From positions 1-64,000 of the forward strand of contig NZ_JAEIOI010000001.1 in the NCBI RefSeq assembly GCF_021375795.1: a stretch of 64,000 bases of DNA. Direction: 5' to 3'. A model generated the notes under the pieces. The model had not been told where the DNA came from and searched no databases. It worked only from the letters and a program-made list of their open reading frames with translations. The DNA comes from Pseudomonas anguilliseptica (GTDB lineage Bacteria > Pseudomonadota > Gammaproteobacteria > Pseudomonadales > Pseudomonadaceae). Made by a program: the position numbers and the translations under genes. This document shows positions 13,248 to 27,658 of the stretch, piece after piece (the stretch's first letter is position 1; each line of letters opens with the position of its first letter).

Positions 13248-15140
13248 GTGGATTTCCCTTCCCGTTTTCAGGTGATCGTCATCGGTGGTGGCCATGCCGG
13301 TACCGAAGCCGCATTGGCGGCAGCACGCATGGGTGTCAAAACCCTGCTGCTGACCCATAACGTGGAAACCCTTGGGCAGATGAGCTGTAACCCCGCTATT
13401 GGCGGTATCGGCAAAAGCCATCTGGTCAAGGAAATCGACGCCCTCGGCGGTGCCATGGCTGAAGCCACCGACCGCGGTGGCATTCAGTTCCGCGTGTTGA
13501 ACAGCCGCAAAGGTCCGGCAGTGCGCGCCACCCGCGCTCAGGCCGACCGTGTGCTTTACAAAGCCGCAATTCGCGAAACCCTGGAAAACCAGGCCAACCT
13601 GTGGATATTTCAGCAAGCAGCTGATGACCTGATCGTCGAAAACGCCGAAGTCAAAGGTGTAGTCACCCAGATGGGCCTGCGTTTCCTCGCAGATTCCGTG
13701 GTGTTGACCACAGGCACCTTCCTCGGTGGACTTATCCACATCGGTCTGCAGAACTACTCCGGCGGTCGCGCCGGTGATCCGCCTTCGATTGCACTAGCGC
13801 ATCGTCTGCGTGAGTTGCCGCTGCGCGTTGGTCGTCTGAAAACCGGTACGCCGCCACGCATCGATGGTCGATCGGTGGATTTCTCGGTGATGACCGAACA
13901 GCCAGGCGATACACCGACACCGTTGATGTCGTTCCTCGGTCGCGCCGAGCAGCAGCCACGCCAGATCAGCTGCTGGATCACCCATACCAACGCGCGCACC
14001 CACGAAATCATTGCGGCCAACCTCGACCGCTCGCCGATGTATTCCGGCGTGATCGAAGGTGTTGGTCCGCGCTACTGTCCGTCGATCGAAGACAAGATCC
14101 ACCGCTTCGCCGACAAAGACAGCCATCAGGTATTTATCGAGCCCGAAGGCCTGAATACCCACGAGCTGTATCCGAATGGCATTTCCACCTCGCTGCCGTT
14201 CGATGTGCAGCTGCAGATTGTGCGCAGCATTCGCGGCATGGAAAACGCGCATATCGTGCGTCCCGGCTACGCCATCGAGTACGACTATTTCGACCCGCGT
14301 GATCTCAAGTACAGCCTGGAAACCAAGGTGATTGCCGGGTTGTTCTTCGCCGGGCAGATCAACGGCACCACCGGTTACGAAGAAGCCGGTGCGCAAGGTT
14401 TGCTCGCGGGCTGTAACGCTGCGCTGCGCGCCCAGGGCAAAGACAGTTGGTGCCCGCGTCGCGATGAGGCTTACATTGGCGTGTTGGTCGATGACCTGAT
14501 CACCCTGGGTACCCAGGAGCCGTACCGCATGTTCACCTCGCGCGCCGAATACCGGCTGATCCTGCGCGAAGACAATGCCGACCTGCGCCTGACCGAGAAA
14601 GGCCGCGAGCTGGGTCTGGTCGATGATGTGCGCTGGGCCGCCTTCGAAGCCAAGCGTGAAGGCATCATTCAAGAAGAACAGCGCCTGAAAAGCACATGGG
14701 TGCGTCCGGGGACGCCCCAGGGTGATGCGATTGCCGAGCAGTTCGGTACACCGCTGACCCATGAGTACAATCTGCTCAACCTGCTTTCGCGTCCGGAAAT
14801 CGATTACGCCGGGCTGGTGGCTATCACCGGTGGTGGTGCGCAAGATCCACAGGTGGCCGAACAGGTCGAAATCAAGACCAAGTACGCCGGCTATATCGAC
14901 CGCCAGCAGGACGAAATTGCCCGCCTGCGCGCCAGTGAAAACACTAAGTTGCCGAGCGATATCGACTATGCGGCGATTTCCGGGCTGTCCAAGGAAATCC
15001 AGCACAAACTCGGCAACAGCCGCCCGGAAACCTTGGGCCAGGCCTCGCGGATTCCCGGAGTCACCCCAGCGGCGATTTCCTTGCTGCTGATCCACCTGAA
15101 AAAGCGCACTGCCGGTCAGCAGTTGGAGCACAGCGCCTGA
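13248..15140 (+). CDS. mnmG: tRNA uridine-5-carboxymethylaminomethyl modification enzyme MnmG
   Basis: The FAD-dependent partner of MnmE in U34 modification. 630 residues. The start is a GTG giving [20 protein letters not shown], chosen because the FAD-binding GxGxxG begins about 10 residues in, as in orthologs, whereas the longer upstream frame adds 21 unrelated residues. Conserved [17 protein letters not shown] and [12 protein letters not shown] are visible. It overlaps rsmG by one base and contains a perfect DnaA box at 13732-13740. Confidence 0.97.
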   Translation: MDFPSRFQVIVIGGGHAGTEAALAAARMGVKTLLLTHNVETLGQMSCNPAIGGIGKSHLVKEIDALGGAMAEATDRGGIQFRVLNSRKGPAVRATRAQADRVLYKAAIRETLENQANLWIFQQAADDLIVENAEVKGVVTQMGLRFLADSVVLTTGTFLGGLIHIGLQNYSGGRAGDPPSIALAHRLRELPLRVGRLKTGTPPRIDGRSVDFSVMTEQPGDTPTPLMSFLGRAEQQPRQISCWITHTNARTHEIIAANLDRSPMYSGVIEGVGPRYCPSIEDKIHRFADKDSHQVFIEPEGLNTHELYPNGISTSLPFDVQLQIVRSIRGMENAHIVRPGYAIEYDYFDPRDLKYSLETKVIAGLFFAGQINGTTGYEEAGAQGLLAGCNAALRAQGKDSWCPRRDEAYIGVLVDDLITLGTQEPYRMFTSRAEYRLILREDNADLRLTEKGRELGLVDDVRWAAFEAKREGIIQEEQRLKSTWVRPGTPQGDAIAEQFGTPLTHEYNLLNLLSRPEIDYAGLVAITGGGAQDPQVAEQVEIKTKYAGYIDRQQDEIARLRASENTKLPSDIDYAAISGLSKEIQHKLGNSRPETLGQASRIPGVTPAAISLLLIHLKKRTAGQQLEHSA

Positions 15141-15787
15141 TGTCGTTGGTCACCGCACGCCATGCCGAAGAACTCAGCCAGGGCGCTCTGGAGCTGGGTG
15201 TTGAACTCAGCGCACAGCAGCACGAGCAGTTGCTCGCCTATCTGGCCCTGCTGATCAAATGGAACAAGGCCTACAACCTCACTGCGGTGCGCGACCCGGA
15301 TGAAATGGTCTCGCGCCACCTGCTCGACAGCCTGTCGGTGGTGCCTTTCGTCGCCGAGCGCGGTAACAGCTGGCTGGACGTCGGCAGTGGCGGCGGTATG
15401 CCAGGCATTCCGCTGGCCATTCTGTTTCCCGAGCGGCAGTTCACCCTGCTCGACTCCAACGGCAAGAAGACCCGCTTCCTGACGCAGGTGAAACTGGAGC
15501 TGAAACTGGCCAATCTGCAAGTTATCCACAGCCGGGTTGAAGAGTTCCGACCCGACGTGTCGTTTGCTGGCATCTGCTCACGGGCGTTCAGTTCGCTGGA
15601 GGACTTCAGCAACTGGACTCGTCATCTCGGCGACAGCAATAGCGAGTGGCTGGCGATGAAAGGTGTGCACCCGGATGACGAACTGCAGGCCCTGCCATCG
15701 GACTTCCGTCTCAGCAGCACTCATGTCCTCAAGGTTCCCGGTTGCCAAGGTCAGCGCCATCTGTTGATACTGCGTCGCTCGGTCTAG
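15140..15787 (+). CDS. rsmG: 16S rRNA (guanine-527-N7)-methyltransferase
   Basis: SAM-dependent methyltransferase that modifies G527 of 16S rRNA. 215 residues. The glycine-rich SAM motif [15 protein letters not shown] is at about residues 74-88, with [10 protein letters not shown] after it. The start ATG shares its A with the mnmG TGA stop, so the genes are translationally coupled. A perfect DnaA box lies inside at 15522-15530. Confidence 0.97.
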   Translation: MSLVTARHAEELSQGALELGVELSAQQHEQLLAYLALLIKWNKAYNLTAVRDPDEMVSRHLLDSLSVVPFVAERGNSWLDVGSGGGMPGIPLAILFPERQFTLLDSNGKKTRFLTQVKLELKLANLQVIHSRVEEFRPDVSFAGICSRAFSSLEDFSNWTRHLGDSNSEWLAMKGVHPDDELQALPSDFRLSSTHVLKVPGCQGQRHLLILRRSV

Positions 15788-15800
15788 GGGGAACGGCAGC

Positions 15801-16589
15801 ATGGCTAAGGTATTCGCAATCGCTAACCAGAAAGGCGGTGTGGGCAAAACCACCACCTGCATCAATCTGGCTGCCTCGCTGGTGGCGACCAAGCGCCGTG
15901 TGCTGCTGATCGACCTCGACCCCCAGGGCAACGCAACCATGGGCAGTGGTGTGGATAAGCATGCGCTGGAGCATTCGATCTACGACGTGCTGATCGGCGA
16001 ATGCAACCTGGTCGATGCCATGCAGTTTTCCGAGCACGGCGGTTACCAATTGCTGCCTGCCAACCGCGACCTGACCGCCGCAGAAGTCTCGCTGCTGGAA
16101 ATGAAAATGAAGGAAAGCCGCCTGCGTTATGCATTGGCGCCGATCCGTGAAAATTATGATTACATCCTCATCGACTGCCCGCCGGCGCTGTCGATGCTTA
16201 CGGTCAACGCCCTGGTGGCTGCCGACGGGGTGATCATCCCCATGCAGTGCGAGTACTACGCACTGGAAGGTTTGTCCGATCTGGTCAACAGCATTCAGCG
16301 CATCGCCGAGTTGCTCAATCCCAATCTGAAGATCGAAGGTCTGCTGCGCACCATGTATGACCCGCGCATCAGCCTGACCAACGATGTCAGCGCCCAGCTC
16401 AAGCAACACTTTGGCGACAAGCTTTATGACGCGGTCATTCCGCGTAACGTGCGCCTCGCCGAAGCGCCGAGCTTCGGCATGCCGGCGTTGGTGTATGACA
16501 AGCAATCTCGTGGTGCGCTTGCCTACCTGGCTCTGGCTGGCGAAGTGGTGCGCCGCCAGCGTGCTAGCGCCCACACTGCAACCGCATAA
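15801..16589 (+). CDS. parA: Chromosome-partitioning ATPase ParA (Soj)
   Basis: A Walker-type ATPase that moves ParB-parS complexes to segregate newly replicated origins. 262 residues, starting MAKVFAIANQKGGVGKTT, which is the deviant Walker A with both lysines; LIDLDPQGNATMG follows. parB starts 10 bases after its stop. A perfect DnaA box (minus orientation, 15950-15958) lies within it. Confidence 0.97.
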   Translation: MAKVFAIANQKGGVGKTTTCINLAASLVATKRRVLLIDLDPQGNATMGSGVDKHALEHSIYDVLIGECNLVDAMQFSEHGGYQLLPANRDLTAAEVSLLEMKMKESRLRYALAPIRENYDYILIDCPPALSMLTVNALVAADGVIIPMQCEYYALEGLSDLVNSIQRIAELLNPNLKIEGLLRTMYDPRISLTNDVSAQLKQHFGDKLYDAVIPRNVRLAEAPSFGMPALVYDKQSRGALAYLALAGEVVRRQRASAHTATA

Positions 16590-16599
16590 GGAAATACCC

Positions 16600-17472
16600 A
16601 TGGCTGTGAAAAAACGAGGACTGGGACGCGGTCTGGATGCCCTGCTGGGTGGCAGCAGCGTCAGCGCGTTGCAGGAAGAAGCCGCGCAGGTCGACAGCCG
16701 TGAACTGCAGCACGTGCCTCTGGATCTGATCCAGCGCGGCAAATATCAGCCGCGCCGTGACATGGATGCCACAGCCCTGGAAGAACTGGCCGCCTCGATC
16801 AGGGTACATGGCGTGATGCAGCCCATCGTGATCCGTCCGATTGGCGGCGAGCGTTTCGAGATTGTTGCAGGTGAACGCCGCTGGCGTGCCAGTCAGCAGG
16901 CCGGCCTGGACAGGATTCCAGCCATGGTTCGCGAATTGCCGGATGAAGCTGCCATTGCCATGGCGCTGATCGAGAACATCCAGCGCGAAGACCTCAATCC
17001 AATTGAAGAAGCGGTGGCCCTGCAGCGCTTGCAGCAGGAGTTCGAGCTGACCCAGCAGCAGGTCGCCGATGCTGTGGGTAAGTCGCGGGTGACCATCAGC
17101 AATCTGCTGCGCCTGATCGCCCTGCCGGAAGAGATCAAGACCCTGCTGTCCCATGGGGATCTGGAAATGGGCCATGCCCGTGCCCTGCTCGGATTACCTG
17201 CCGAACAGCAGACTGAAGGTGCGCGACACGTTGTCGCACGAGGCCTCACGGTACGTCAGACCGAAGCCCTGGTTAGGCAGTGGCTGAACAGCAAAGACAA
17301 GCCTGCGGCAGTGGCTAAAACCGACCCGGACATCACCCGTCTGGAACAGCGCCTGGCCGAGCGCCTGGGCTCGCCGGTGCAGATCAAGCATGGTCAGAAG
17401 GGCAAAGGGCAACTGGTGATCAGCTACAGCTCGCTGGATGAACTGCAGGGTGTCCTGGCCCACATTCGCTGA
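16600..17472 (+). CDS. parB: Chromosome-partitioning protein ParB (Spo0J)
   Basis: The CTP-dependent clamp that loads at parS and spreads. 290 residues. The start MAVKKRGLGRGLDALLGG is the canonical ParB N-terminus containing the ParA-stimulating arginine patch; the longer in-frame ORF overlaps parA and was rejected. The CTP-binding motif GERRWRAS and the HTH (LTQQQVADAVGKSRVTISNLLRL) are visible. Its target sites lie 12 kb away in recF. Confidence 0.97.
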   Translation: MAVKKRGLGRGLDALLGGSSVSALQEEAAQVDSRELQHVPLDLIQRGKYQPRRDMDATALEELAASIRVHGVMQPIVIRPIGGERFEIVAGERRWRASQQAGLDRIPAMVRELPDEAAIAMALIENIQREDLNPIEEAVALQRLQQEFELTQQQVADAVGKSRVTISNLLRLIALPEEIKTLLSHGDLEMGHARALLGLPAEQQTEGARHVVARGLTVRQTEALVRQWLNSKDKPAAVAKTDPDITRLEQRLAERLGSPVQIKHGQKGKGQLVISYSSLDELQGVLAHIR

Positions 17473-17517
17473 AACAATTGCGCATGTAGCGACTAGTCGG
17501 AAATCACTACCCGGCAG

Positions 17518-17546
17518 TTGAATGGGGGGGGAAGCCCCCCTATACT
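17518..17546 (+). promoter_or_regulatory. Promoter of the atp operon with a G/C palindromic spacer
   Basis: -35 TTGAAT (17518-17523) and -10 TATACT (17541-17546) are separated by exactly 17 bases. The spacer is a run of eight G, AAG, then six C, so it can form a GC hairpin. That hairpin could also help terminate parB transcripts. It lies about 85 bases before atpI. Promoter activity is inferred from the match. Confidence 0.65.
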
Positions 17547-17630
17547 CTGCGCGCATTTCGTCGGCACAAAGTATGCCAAGTTATTGATTTCAAGGTGCCG
17601 ACGCCCGAGTTCAGCTTTCAGGAAAACAAG

Positions 17631-18922
<1,292 letters not shown>

Positions 18923-19007
18923 GAGCGCTTAGGCGCTCGCAGTGGACGCCCGCAAGGGCAACCAGAAGTACCGATTTGCTTTACTGCTTTACCTTAGAAA
19001 ACCTTAA

Positions 19008-19295
<288 letters not shown>

Positions 19296-19349
19296 TCGAC
19301 TCTTTCGAGTTGATTAGCTGGATAGACAACGAACGAGCGAGGTGTTGGC

Positions 19350-19820
19350 GTGAACATTAATGCAACCCTGATTGGCCAGTCCGTTGCCTTCTTCATCTTC
19401 GTGCTGTTCTGCATGAAGTACGTGTGGCCTCCGGTCATTGCGGCTTTGCAAGAACGTCAGAAGAAGATCGCAGACGGCCTGGACGCTGCTAGCCGTGCGG
19501 CTCGTGACCTGGAGTTGGCCCAAGAGAAAGTGGGTCAGCAACTGCGCGAAGCCAAAAGCCAGGCAGCCGAGATCATTGAGCAAGCCAAGAAACGCGGTAC
19601 CCAGATCGTCGACGAAGCCCGTGAACAGGCCCGCGTCGAAGCTGACCGTGTGAAGGCTCAGGCTCAGGCCGAGATCGAGCAGGAAATCAACGGTGTCAAA
19701 GACGCGCTGCGTGCCCAACTGGGTAGCCTGGCCGTTAGCGGTGCCGAGAAGATCCTGGGCGCATCTATCGACCAAAACGCGCATGCGGAGCTGGTTTCCA
19801 AACTGGCAGCCGAAATTTAA
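19350..19820 (+). CDS. atpF: ATP synthase F0 subunit b
   Basis: The peripheral stalk: one N-terminal membrane helix ([16 protein letters not shown]) followed by a long charged coiled coil. 156 residues, the usual length. The start is GTG (GTG AAC ATT AAT), matching the family's [10 protein letters not shown] opening. Confidence 0.97.
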   Translation: MNINATLIGQSVAFFIFVLFCMKYVWPPVIAALQERQKKIADGLDAASRAARDLELAQEKVGQQLREAKSQAAEIIEQAKKRGTQIVDEAREQARVEADRVKAQAQAEIEQEINGVKDALRAQLGSLAVSGAEKILGASIDQNAHAELVSKLAAEI

Positions 19821-19835
19821 GCGAGGGGCGCGATC

Positions 19836-20372
19836 ATGGCAGAACTGACCACGCTGGCCCGACCTTACGCTAAGGCTGCTTTCGAGTACGCCCAGGCCCA
19901 CCAGCAACTGGCCAATTGGTCAGCCATGCTCGGCCTGGCTGCAGCGGTGTCGCAAGACGACACCATGCAGCGCGTGCTCAAGGCTCCGCGTTTGACGTGT
20001 ACAGACAAGGCCACCACCTTTGTCGAGGTGTGTGGTGACAAGTTCGACGCCCAGGTACGCAATTTCATTCATATCGTCGCTGAAAACGATCGTCTGGCCC
20101 TGTTGCCACAGATCGTTGAACTGTTCGAGCTGTACAAGGCCGAGCAGGAAAAGTCGATTGATGTGGACGTTACCAGTGCCTTCGCATTGAGCGATGAACA
20201 GCAAGACAAACTCGCCAAGGTTCTCAGTGCACGGCTCGGCCGAGAAGTGCGTCTGCACGCCGCGGAAGATGCCACCCTCATCGGTGGTGTTGTGATCCGC
20301 GCCGGCGACCTGGTTATCGATGGCTCAGTTCGCGGCAAAATCGCGAAGCTGGCCGAAGCATTGAAATCTTGA
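19836..20372 (+). CDS. atpH: ATP synthase F1 subunit delta
   Basis: Connects the b stalk to the top of the alpha3-beta3 head. 178 residues starting [19 protein letters not shown] and ending in the conserved [20 protein letters not shown] region. It lies between atpF and atpA with gaps of 15 and 21 bases. Confidence 0.97.
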   Translation: MAELTTLARPYAKAAFEYAQAHQQLANWSAMLGLAAAVSQDDTMQRVLKAPRLTCTDKATTFVEVCGDKFDAQVRNFIHIVAENDRLALLPQIVELFELYKAEQEKSIDVDVTSAFALSDEQQDKLAKVLSARLGREVRLHAAEDATLIGGVVIRAGDLVIDGSVRGKIAKLAEALKS

Positions 20373-20393
20373 GTTTGAAGGGGCAGCAGAGCT

Positions 20394-21938
<1,545 letters not shown>

Positions 21939-21988
21939 GCCGCAGCGGGGGCCGCGAGGTCTCCGCTTGCTAACCCGATAGGTGTCAA

Positions 21989-22849
21989 ATGGCAGGCGCA
22001 AAAGAGATTCGCAGCAAGATTGCGAGCATCAAAAGCACGCAGAAGATCACCAGCGCCATGGAAAAGGTGGCGGTCAGCAAAATGCGCAAGGCACAAATGC
22101 GCATGGCTGCTAGCCGTCCCTATGCGGAGCGTATCCGCCAGGTTATTGGTCATCTGGCCAACGCCAACCCGGAATACCGTCATCCGTTCATGATCGAGCG
22201 CGAAGTTAAGCGTGTAGGTTATGTCGTGGTGAGCTCGGACCGTGGTCTGTGTGGTGGTCTGAACACCAACCTGTTCAAGGCTCTGGTCAAGGACATGGCG
22301 AGCAATCGCGAGCAAGGCGTGGAGATCGATCTCTGCGTGGTTGGCAGCAAGGGTGCGGCATTCTTCCGCAACTTTGGTGGCAACATCGTTGCTGCGATCA
22401 GCCACCTGGGCGAGGAACCGTCGATCAATGATCTGATCGGTAGCGTCAAGGTAATGCTCGATGCCTACCTCGATGGTCGCATCGATCGTTTGTCCGTGGT
22501 CTCGAACAAGTTCATCAATACCATGACGCAAAAGCCGACAGTGGAGCAGTTGATTCCGCTGGTGGCTGATCCGGATCAGGATCTCAAGCATCACTGGGAT
22601 TACCTGTACGAACCCGACGCCAAACAGCTGCTCGACGGCTTGATGGTGCGTTACGTGGAGTCGCAGGTGTATCAGGCGGTGGTTGAGAACAATGCGGCTG
22701 AACAAGCGGCCCGGATGATCGCGATGAAGAACGCCACCGACAACGCTGGCGATCTGATCAAAGACCTGCAGTTGGTTTACAACAAGGCACGTCAAGCAGC
22801 GATCACCCAGGAAATTTCGGAAATCGTCGGCGGCGCTGCCGCGGTTTAA
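21989..22849 (+). CDS. atpG: ATP synthase F1 subunit gamma
   Basis: The central rotor shaft. 286 residues with the conserved N-terminal coiled coil ([22 protein letters not shown]) and the C-terminal one ([30 protein letters not shown]). A 50-base gap separates it from atpA. Confidence 0.98.
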   Translation: MAGAKEIRSKIASIKSTQKITSAMEKVAVSKMRKAQMRMAASRPYAERIRQVIGHLANANPEYRHPFMIEREVKRVGYVVVSSDRGLCGGLNTNLFKALVKDMASNREQGVEIDLCVVGSKGAAFFRNFGGNIVAAISHLGEEPSINDLIGSVKVMLDAYLDGRIDRLSVVSNKFINTMTQKPTVEQLIPLVADPDQDLKHHWDYLYEPDAKQLLDGLMVRYVESQVYQAVVENNAAEQAARMIAMKNATDNAGDLIKDLQLVYNKARQAAITQEISEIVGGAAAV

Positions 22850-24256
<1,407 letters not shown>

Positions 24257-24339
24257 TCACCCGTGCGCCCGGCAACGGGCGCTTACGGTCTGCCGATACG
24301 CGTAGTAGTGTGTAGGCAGATCGATACGTGAGGTTAGAC

Positions 24340-24765
24340 ATGGCTATGACAGTCCATTGCGACATCGTCAGCGCAGAAGGCGAGATCTTCTCCGGTCTGG
24401 TCGAGATGGTGATTGCGCACGGTAACCTGGGTGATCTCGGTATCGCTCCAGGCCACGCGCCGCTGATCACCGACCTCAAACCGGGTCCGATTCGTCTGGT
24501 CAAGCTGGGTGGCGAAGCCGAGGTGTTCTACATCTCCGGCGGCTTCCTCGAAGTTCAGCCGAGTGTGGTGAAAGTTCTCGCCGATACCGTGCAGCGTGCT
24601 GCCGATATCGATGAAGCTGCTGCTCAGGAAGCCCTCCGGGCTGCCGAGAAAGCCTTGAATGAGAAAGGCGCGGAGTTCGACTACGGTTCCGCTGCTGCTC
24701 ACCTGGCCGAGGTCGCGGCTCAGCTGCGTACCGTTCAGCAGTTGCGCAAGAAGTTCGGCGGTTAA
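24340..24765 (+). CDS. atpC: ATP synthase F1 subunit epsilon
   Basis: Rotor subunit and inhibitor of ATP hydrolysis. 141 residues. The start [17 protein letters not shown] was chosen over one four codons earlier because it matches Pseudomonas orthologs. N-terminal beta sandwich ([14 protein letters not shown]) and C-terminal helical hairpin. Last gene of the operon, followed by a terminator. Confidence 0.97.
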   Translation: MAMTVHCDIVSAEGEIFSGLVEMVIAHGNLGDLGIAPGHAPLITDLKPGPIRLVKLGGEAEVFYISGGFLEVQPSVVKVLADTVQRAADIDEAAAQEALRAAEKALNEKGAEFDYGSAAAHLAEVAAQLRTVQQLRKKFGG

Positions 24766-24790
24766 TTCCGGCGCTTCATCGCAAACGAGT

Positions 24791-24818
24791 AAAAGGGTAG
24801 CCTTGGCTACCCTTTTTC
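24791..24818 (+). terminator. Terminator of the atp operon
   Basis: An inverted repeat AAAAGGGTAGCC / GGCTACCCTTTT with an effective loop of 4-6 bases, followed by more T. It lies 25 bases after atpC. Confidence 0.92.
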
Positions 24819-24895
24819 TTTGCCTGCTGTTTTTACCTTTTCAGTGGGTCGGGCTAGGGATTTAGCCCGCCTTCGTCTGCCTGGAATCTGCTCTT

Positions 24896-26257
24896 ATGTC
24901 GCTCGATATCGTTATCCTCGCCGCCGGCCAAGGCACCCGTATGCGTTCCGCCTTGCCGAAAGTCCTGCACCCGGTTGCCGGCAAATCCATGCTTGGTCAT
25001 GTGATCGACACGGCCCGTCTGCTGAAACCGCAAGGCATTCATGTGGTGATTGGTCATGGTGCGGAGCGGGTGCGTGAGCAGCTGGCGGCGGATGACCTGA
25101 ATTTCGTGCTGCAGAGCGAGCAGCTTGGCACTGGTCATGCTGTGGCCCAGGCGTTGCCGGCATTGAGCGCCGAGCGTGTGCTGATTCTTTACGGCGATGT
25201 GCCGCTGATCGAAGTGGAAACCCTGCAGCGTCTGCTGCAACAAGTCAGCGAACAACAGCTTGGTCTGTTGACCGTTAACTTGAACGATCCAACCGGCTAT
25301 GGCCGTATCGTCCGCGATGAGCAGGGCGTGGTGAAGGCCATCGTCGAGCACAAGGACGCCAGCGCTGAACAACGCCTGATCCGTGAAGGCAACACTGGCA
25401 TCCTCGCCGTGCCGGGGAAAAAACTCGGCGATTGGCTCGGTCGTCTGTCCAACAGCAACGCCCAGGGCGAGTACTACCTCACCGACGTGATTGCCATGGC
25501 GGTGGCCGATGGTCTGGTCGTCGCTACTGAGCAGGCGGCTGACGAGATGGAAGTGCTGGGTGCCAACGACCGCATCCAGCTGTCGCAGCTGGAGCGTCAC
25601 TATCAATACCGCGCCGCGCGTCGGTTGATGGTGCAGGGCGTGACCCTGATCGATCCGGCGCGTTTCGATCTGCGCGGCGAAGTCACGGTAGGCCGTGATG
25701 TGTCGATCGATATCAACGTGATCCTCGAGGGCCAAGTGCTGATCGAAGACGGTGTGCAGATCGGCCCGAACTGCGTGATCAAGAACTCGGTCCTGCGCCA
25801 AGGCGCCATCGTCAAAGCCAACAGCCATCTGGAAGGGGCTGAAGTGGGCGAGGGTGCCGATTGCGGTCCATTCGCCCGCCTGCGTCCGGGCTCGGTACTG
25901 GGCGCCAAAGCCCATGTGGGTAACTTCGTCGAACTGAAGAACGCCAAAATGGGCGAGGGTGCCAAGGCCGGGCACCTGAGCTACCTGGGCGACGCCGAGA
26001 TCGGTGCGCGCACCAATATCGGCGCTGGCACCATCACCTGCAATTACGACGGCGCCAACAAGTTCAAGACGGTTCTGGGCGAGGACGTGTTTATCGGCTC
26101 CAACAGCGCCCTGGTTGCGCCGGTGACGCTGGGTGATCGCGCCACCACCGGTGCCGGTTCGGTGATTACCGGCGACGTGCCGGATAACACCCTGGCCGTT
26201 GGCCGCGCCAAGCAGCGCAATATCGAGGGCTGGAAGCGCCCGACCAAGAAGAGCTGA
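24896..26257 (+). CDS. glmU: Bifunctional N-acetylglucosamine-1-phosphate uridyltransferase / glucosamine-1-phosphate acetyltransferase
   Basis: Makes UDP-GlcNAc, the shared precursor of peptidoglycan and LPS. 453 residues. The N-terminal pyrophosphorylase domain has [23 protein letters not shown]; the C-terminal left-handed beta helix acetyltransferase has the repeats [19 protein letters not shown] and [14 protein letters not shown]. Its stop overlaps the next start by one base. glmS, the first enzyme of this branch, is 1.4 kb downstream. Confidence 0.97.
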   Translation: MSLDIVILAAGQGTRMRSALPKVLHPVAGKSMLGHVIDTARLLKPQGIHVVIGHGAERVREQLAADDLNFVLQSEQLGTGHAVAQALPALSAERVLILYGDVPLIEVETLQRLLQQVSEQQLGLLTVNLNDPTGYGRIVRDEQGVVKAIVEHKDASAEQRLIREGNTGILAVPGKKLGDWLGRLSNSNAQGEYYLTDVIAMAVADGLVVATEQAADEMEVLGANDRIQLSQLERHYQYRAARRLMVQGVTLIDPARFDLRGEVTVGRDVSIDINVILEGQVLIEDGVQIGPNCVIKNSVLRQGAIVKANSHLEGAEVGEGADCGPFARLRPGSVLGAKAHVGNFVELKNAKMGEGAKAGHLSYLGDAEIGARTNIGAGTITCNYDGANKFKTVLGEDVFIGSNSALVAPVTLGDRATTGAGSVITGDVPDNTLAVGRAKQRNIEGWKRPTKKS

Positions 26258-26781
26258 TGGAGTTGGCAAGGACGCCGCTACGCAAACGCTGGATAATCCC
26301 GGCGCTGTTTCTGATCTGGGCCATGCTGCCGGAATGGCCGCAGATCCCAGTGCAGGGCGCCAGTAATCGGGACTGGCATCCGCGCACCTTCTGGTTCGAG
26401 CCCTGGGGCCGCTCCGGCGTGCACAAGGGCATCGATATTTTCGCCAAACAGGGCACGCCAGTGCTTTCTGCCAGCTATGGCGTGGTGCTGTTTCGCGGTG
26501 AGATCGCGCAGGGCGGCAAAGTGGTGCTCGCCCTGGGGCCGAAATGGCGCATGCATTATTACGCCCATCTAGACACCATCGATGCTTACCCTGGCCAACC
26601 GCTGTTGGCCGGCAGTGTGCTCGGCACGGTGGGCGATACGGGTAACGCGCGAGGCAAACCGGCGCACCTGCATTACTCGATTGTCAGCCTGTTGCCGCTG
26701 CCTTGGCGGGCGGACGAGTCGACCCAAGGCTGGAAGAAGATGTTCTATCTCGACCCGAGCCAGCTTCTGCCAACCCGCTGA
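26257..26781 (+). CDS. M23-family (LytM) metallopeptidase
   Basis: 174 residues. A hydrophobic N-terminal segment (IIPALFLIWAMLP) anchors or exports the protein, followed by an M23 domain with the zinc ligands HKGID and the HLH of KPAHLHYS, plus the conserved HYYAHLD. All ligands are present, so it may be an active peptidoglycan endopeptidase, or an activator. Coupled to glmU by a TGATG overlap, which links cell-wall precursor synthesis to cell-wall turnover. Confidence 0.85.
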   Translation: MELARTPLRKRWIIPALFLIWAMLPEWPQIPVQGASNRDWHPRTFWFEPWGRSGVHKGIDIFAKQGTPVLSASYGVVLFRGEIAQGGKVVLALGPKWRMHYYAHLDTIDAYPGQPLLAGSVLGTVGDTGNARGKPAHLHYSIVSLLPLPWRADESTQGWKKMFYLDPSQLLPTR

Positions 26782-26880
26782 AATGGCTTGAGCACACATC
26801 GCCAGATGTCGATTCCCGCTTGACGGACAAGCTTCATTAGGTTTTGATTCGCGCCATTATCTTTCGAATCGAAACTTAGA

Positions 26881-27648
26881 ATGTCGAAACGCAACACTCC
26901 GCAACGTCGACACACCATTCTTGCCCTGCTCGCCGAGCAAGGTGAGGTGAGTGTGGATGAGTTGTCGAAAGCCTTCGCCACTTCGGAAGTGACCATTCGC
27001 AAAGACCTCGCTGCTCTGGAAAAGAACGGCTTGCTGCTGCGCCGCTACGGCGGTGCTGTGCCGATGCCGCAGGAGCTGATCAGCGATATCCAGCCGATCT
27101 CCCAGTACAAGCAGGCCATCGCCCGCGCGGGCGTGGCGCGCATTCGTGAACATGCGCGGATCATTATCGACAGTGGCACCACCACCGCGGCGATGATCCC
27201 GCAGCTTGGCCACAAGCCCGGTCTGGTGGTGATGACCAACTCGATGAACGTGGCGCGTGCCATCAGCGAGCTGGAGCACGAGCCGGTGCTGCTGATGACC
27301 GGCGGCACCTGGGACCCGCATTCGGAATCCTTCCAGGGCCAGGTCGCCGAGCAGGTGCTGCGTTCGTATGACTTCGACCAGCTGTTTATCGGTGCCGATG
27401 GCATCGACCTGACCCGTGGCACCACCACCTTCAATGAATTGCTCGGCCTGAGCCGGGTCATGGCCGAGGTGGCCCGCGAAGTGGTGGTGATGGTCGAGAG
27501 CGACAAGATCGGCCGCAAGATTCCCAACCTGGAGCTGCCCTGGAGCAGCATCCATACCCTGATCACTGACGAACGCCTCAGCCCTGAGGCTCGTGAACAA
27601 TTAACCGAGCGCGGCATCAAGCTGATCTGCGCGGCTGTTGAAGCTTAA
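26881..27648 (+). CDS. glmR: DeoR-family transcriptional regulator GlmR
   Basis: 255 residues. N-terminal winged helix ([32 protein letters not shown]) followed by a sugar-phosphate-sensing isomerase-like domain with [10 protein letters not shown] and GADGIDL. Its position directly before glmS (10-base gap) matches Pseudomonas, where this gene is named glmR and is linked to amino-sugar supply. Co-transcription with glmS is likely. Confidence 0.88.
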   Translation: MSKRNTPQRRHTILALLAEQGEVSVDELSKAFATSEVTIRKDLAALEKNGLLLRRYGGAVPMPQELISDIQPISQYKQAIARAGVARIREHARIIIDSGTTTAAMIPQLGHKPGLVVMTNSMNVARAISELEHEPVLLMTGGTWDPHSESFQGQVAEQVLRSYDFDQLFIGADGIDLTRGTTTFNELLGLSRVMAEVAREVVVMVESDKIGRKIPNLELPWSSIHTLITDERLSPEAREQLTERGIKLICAAVEA

Positions 27649-27658
27649 GGAGAAGATT

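Noticed and set aside
16384..16599. Upstream extension of parB
   Set aside because: It overlaps parA in another frame; the canonical ParB N-terminus starts at 16600.
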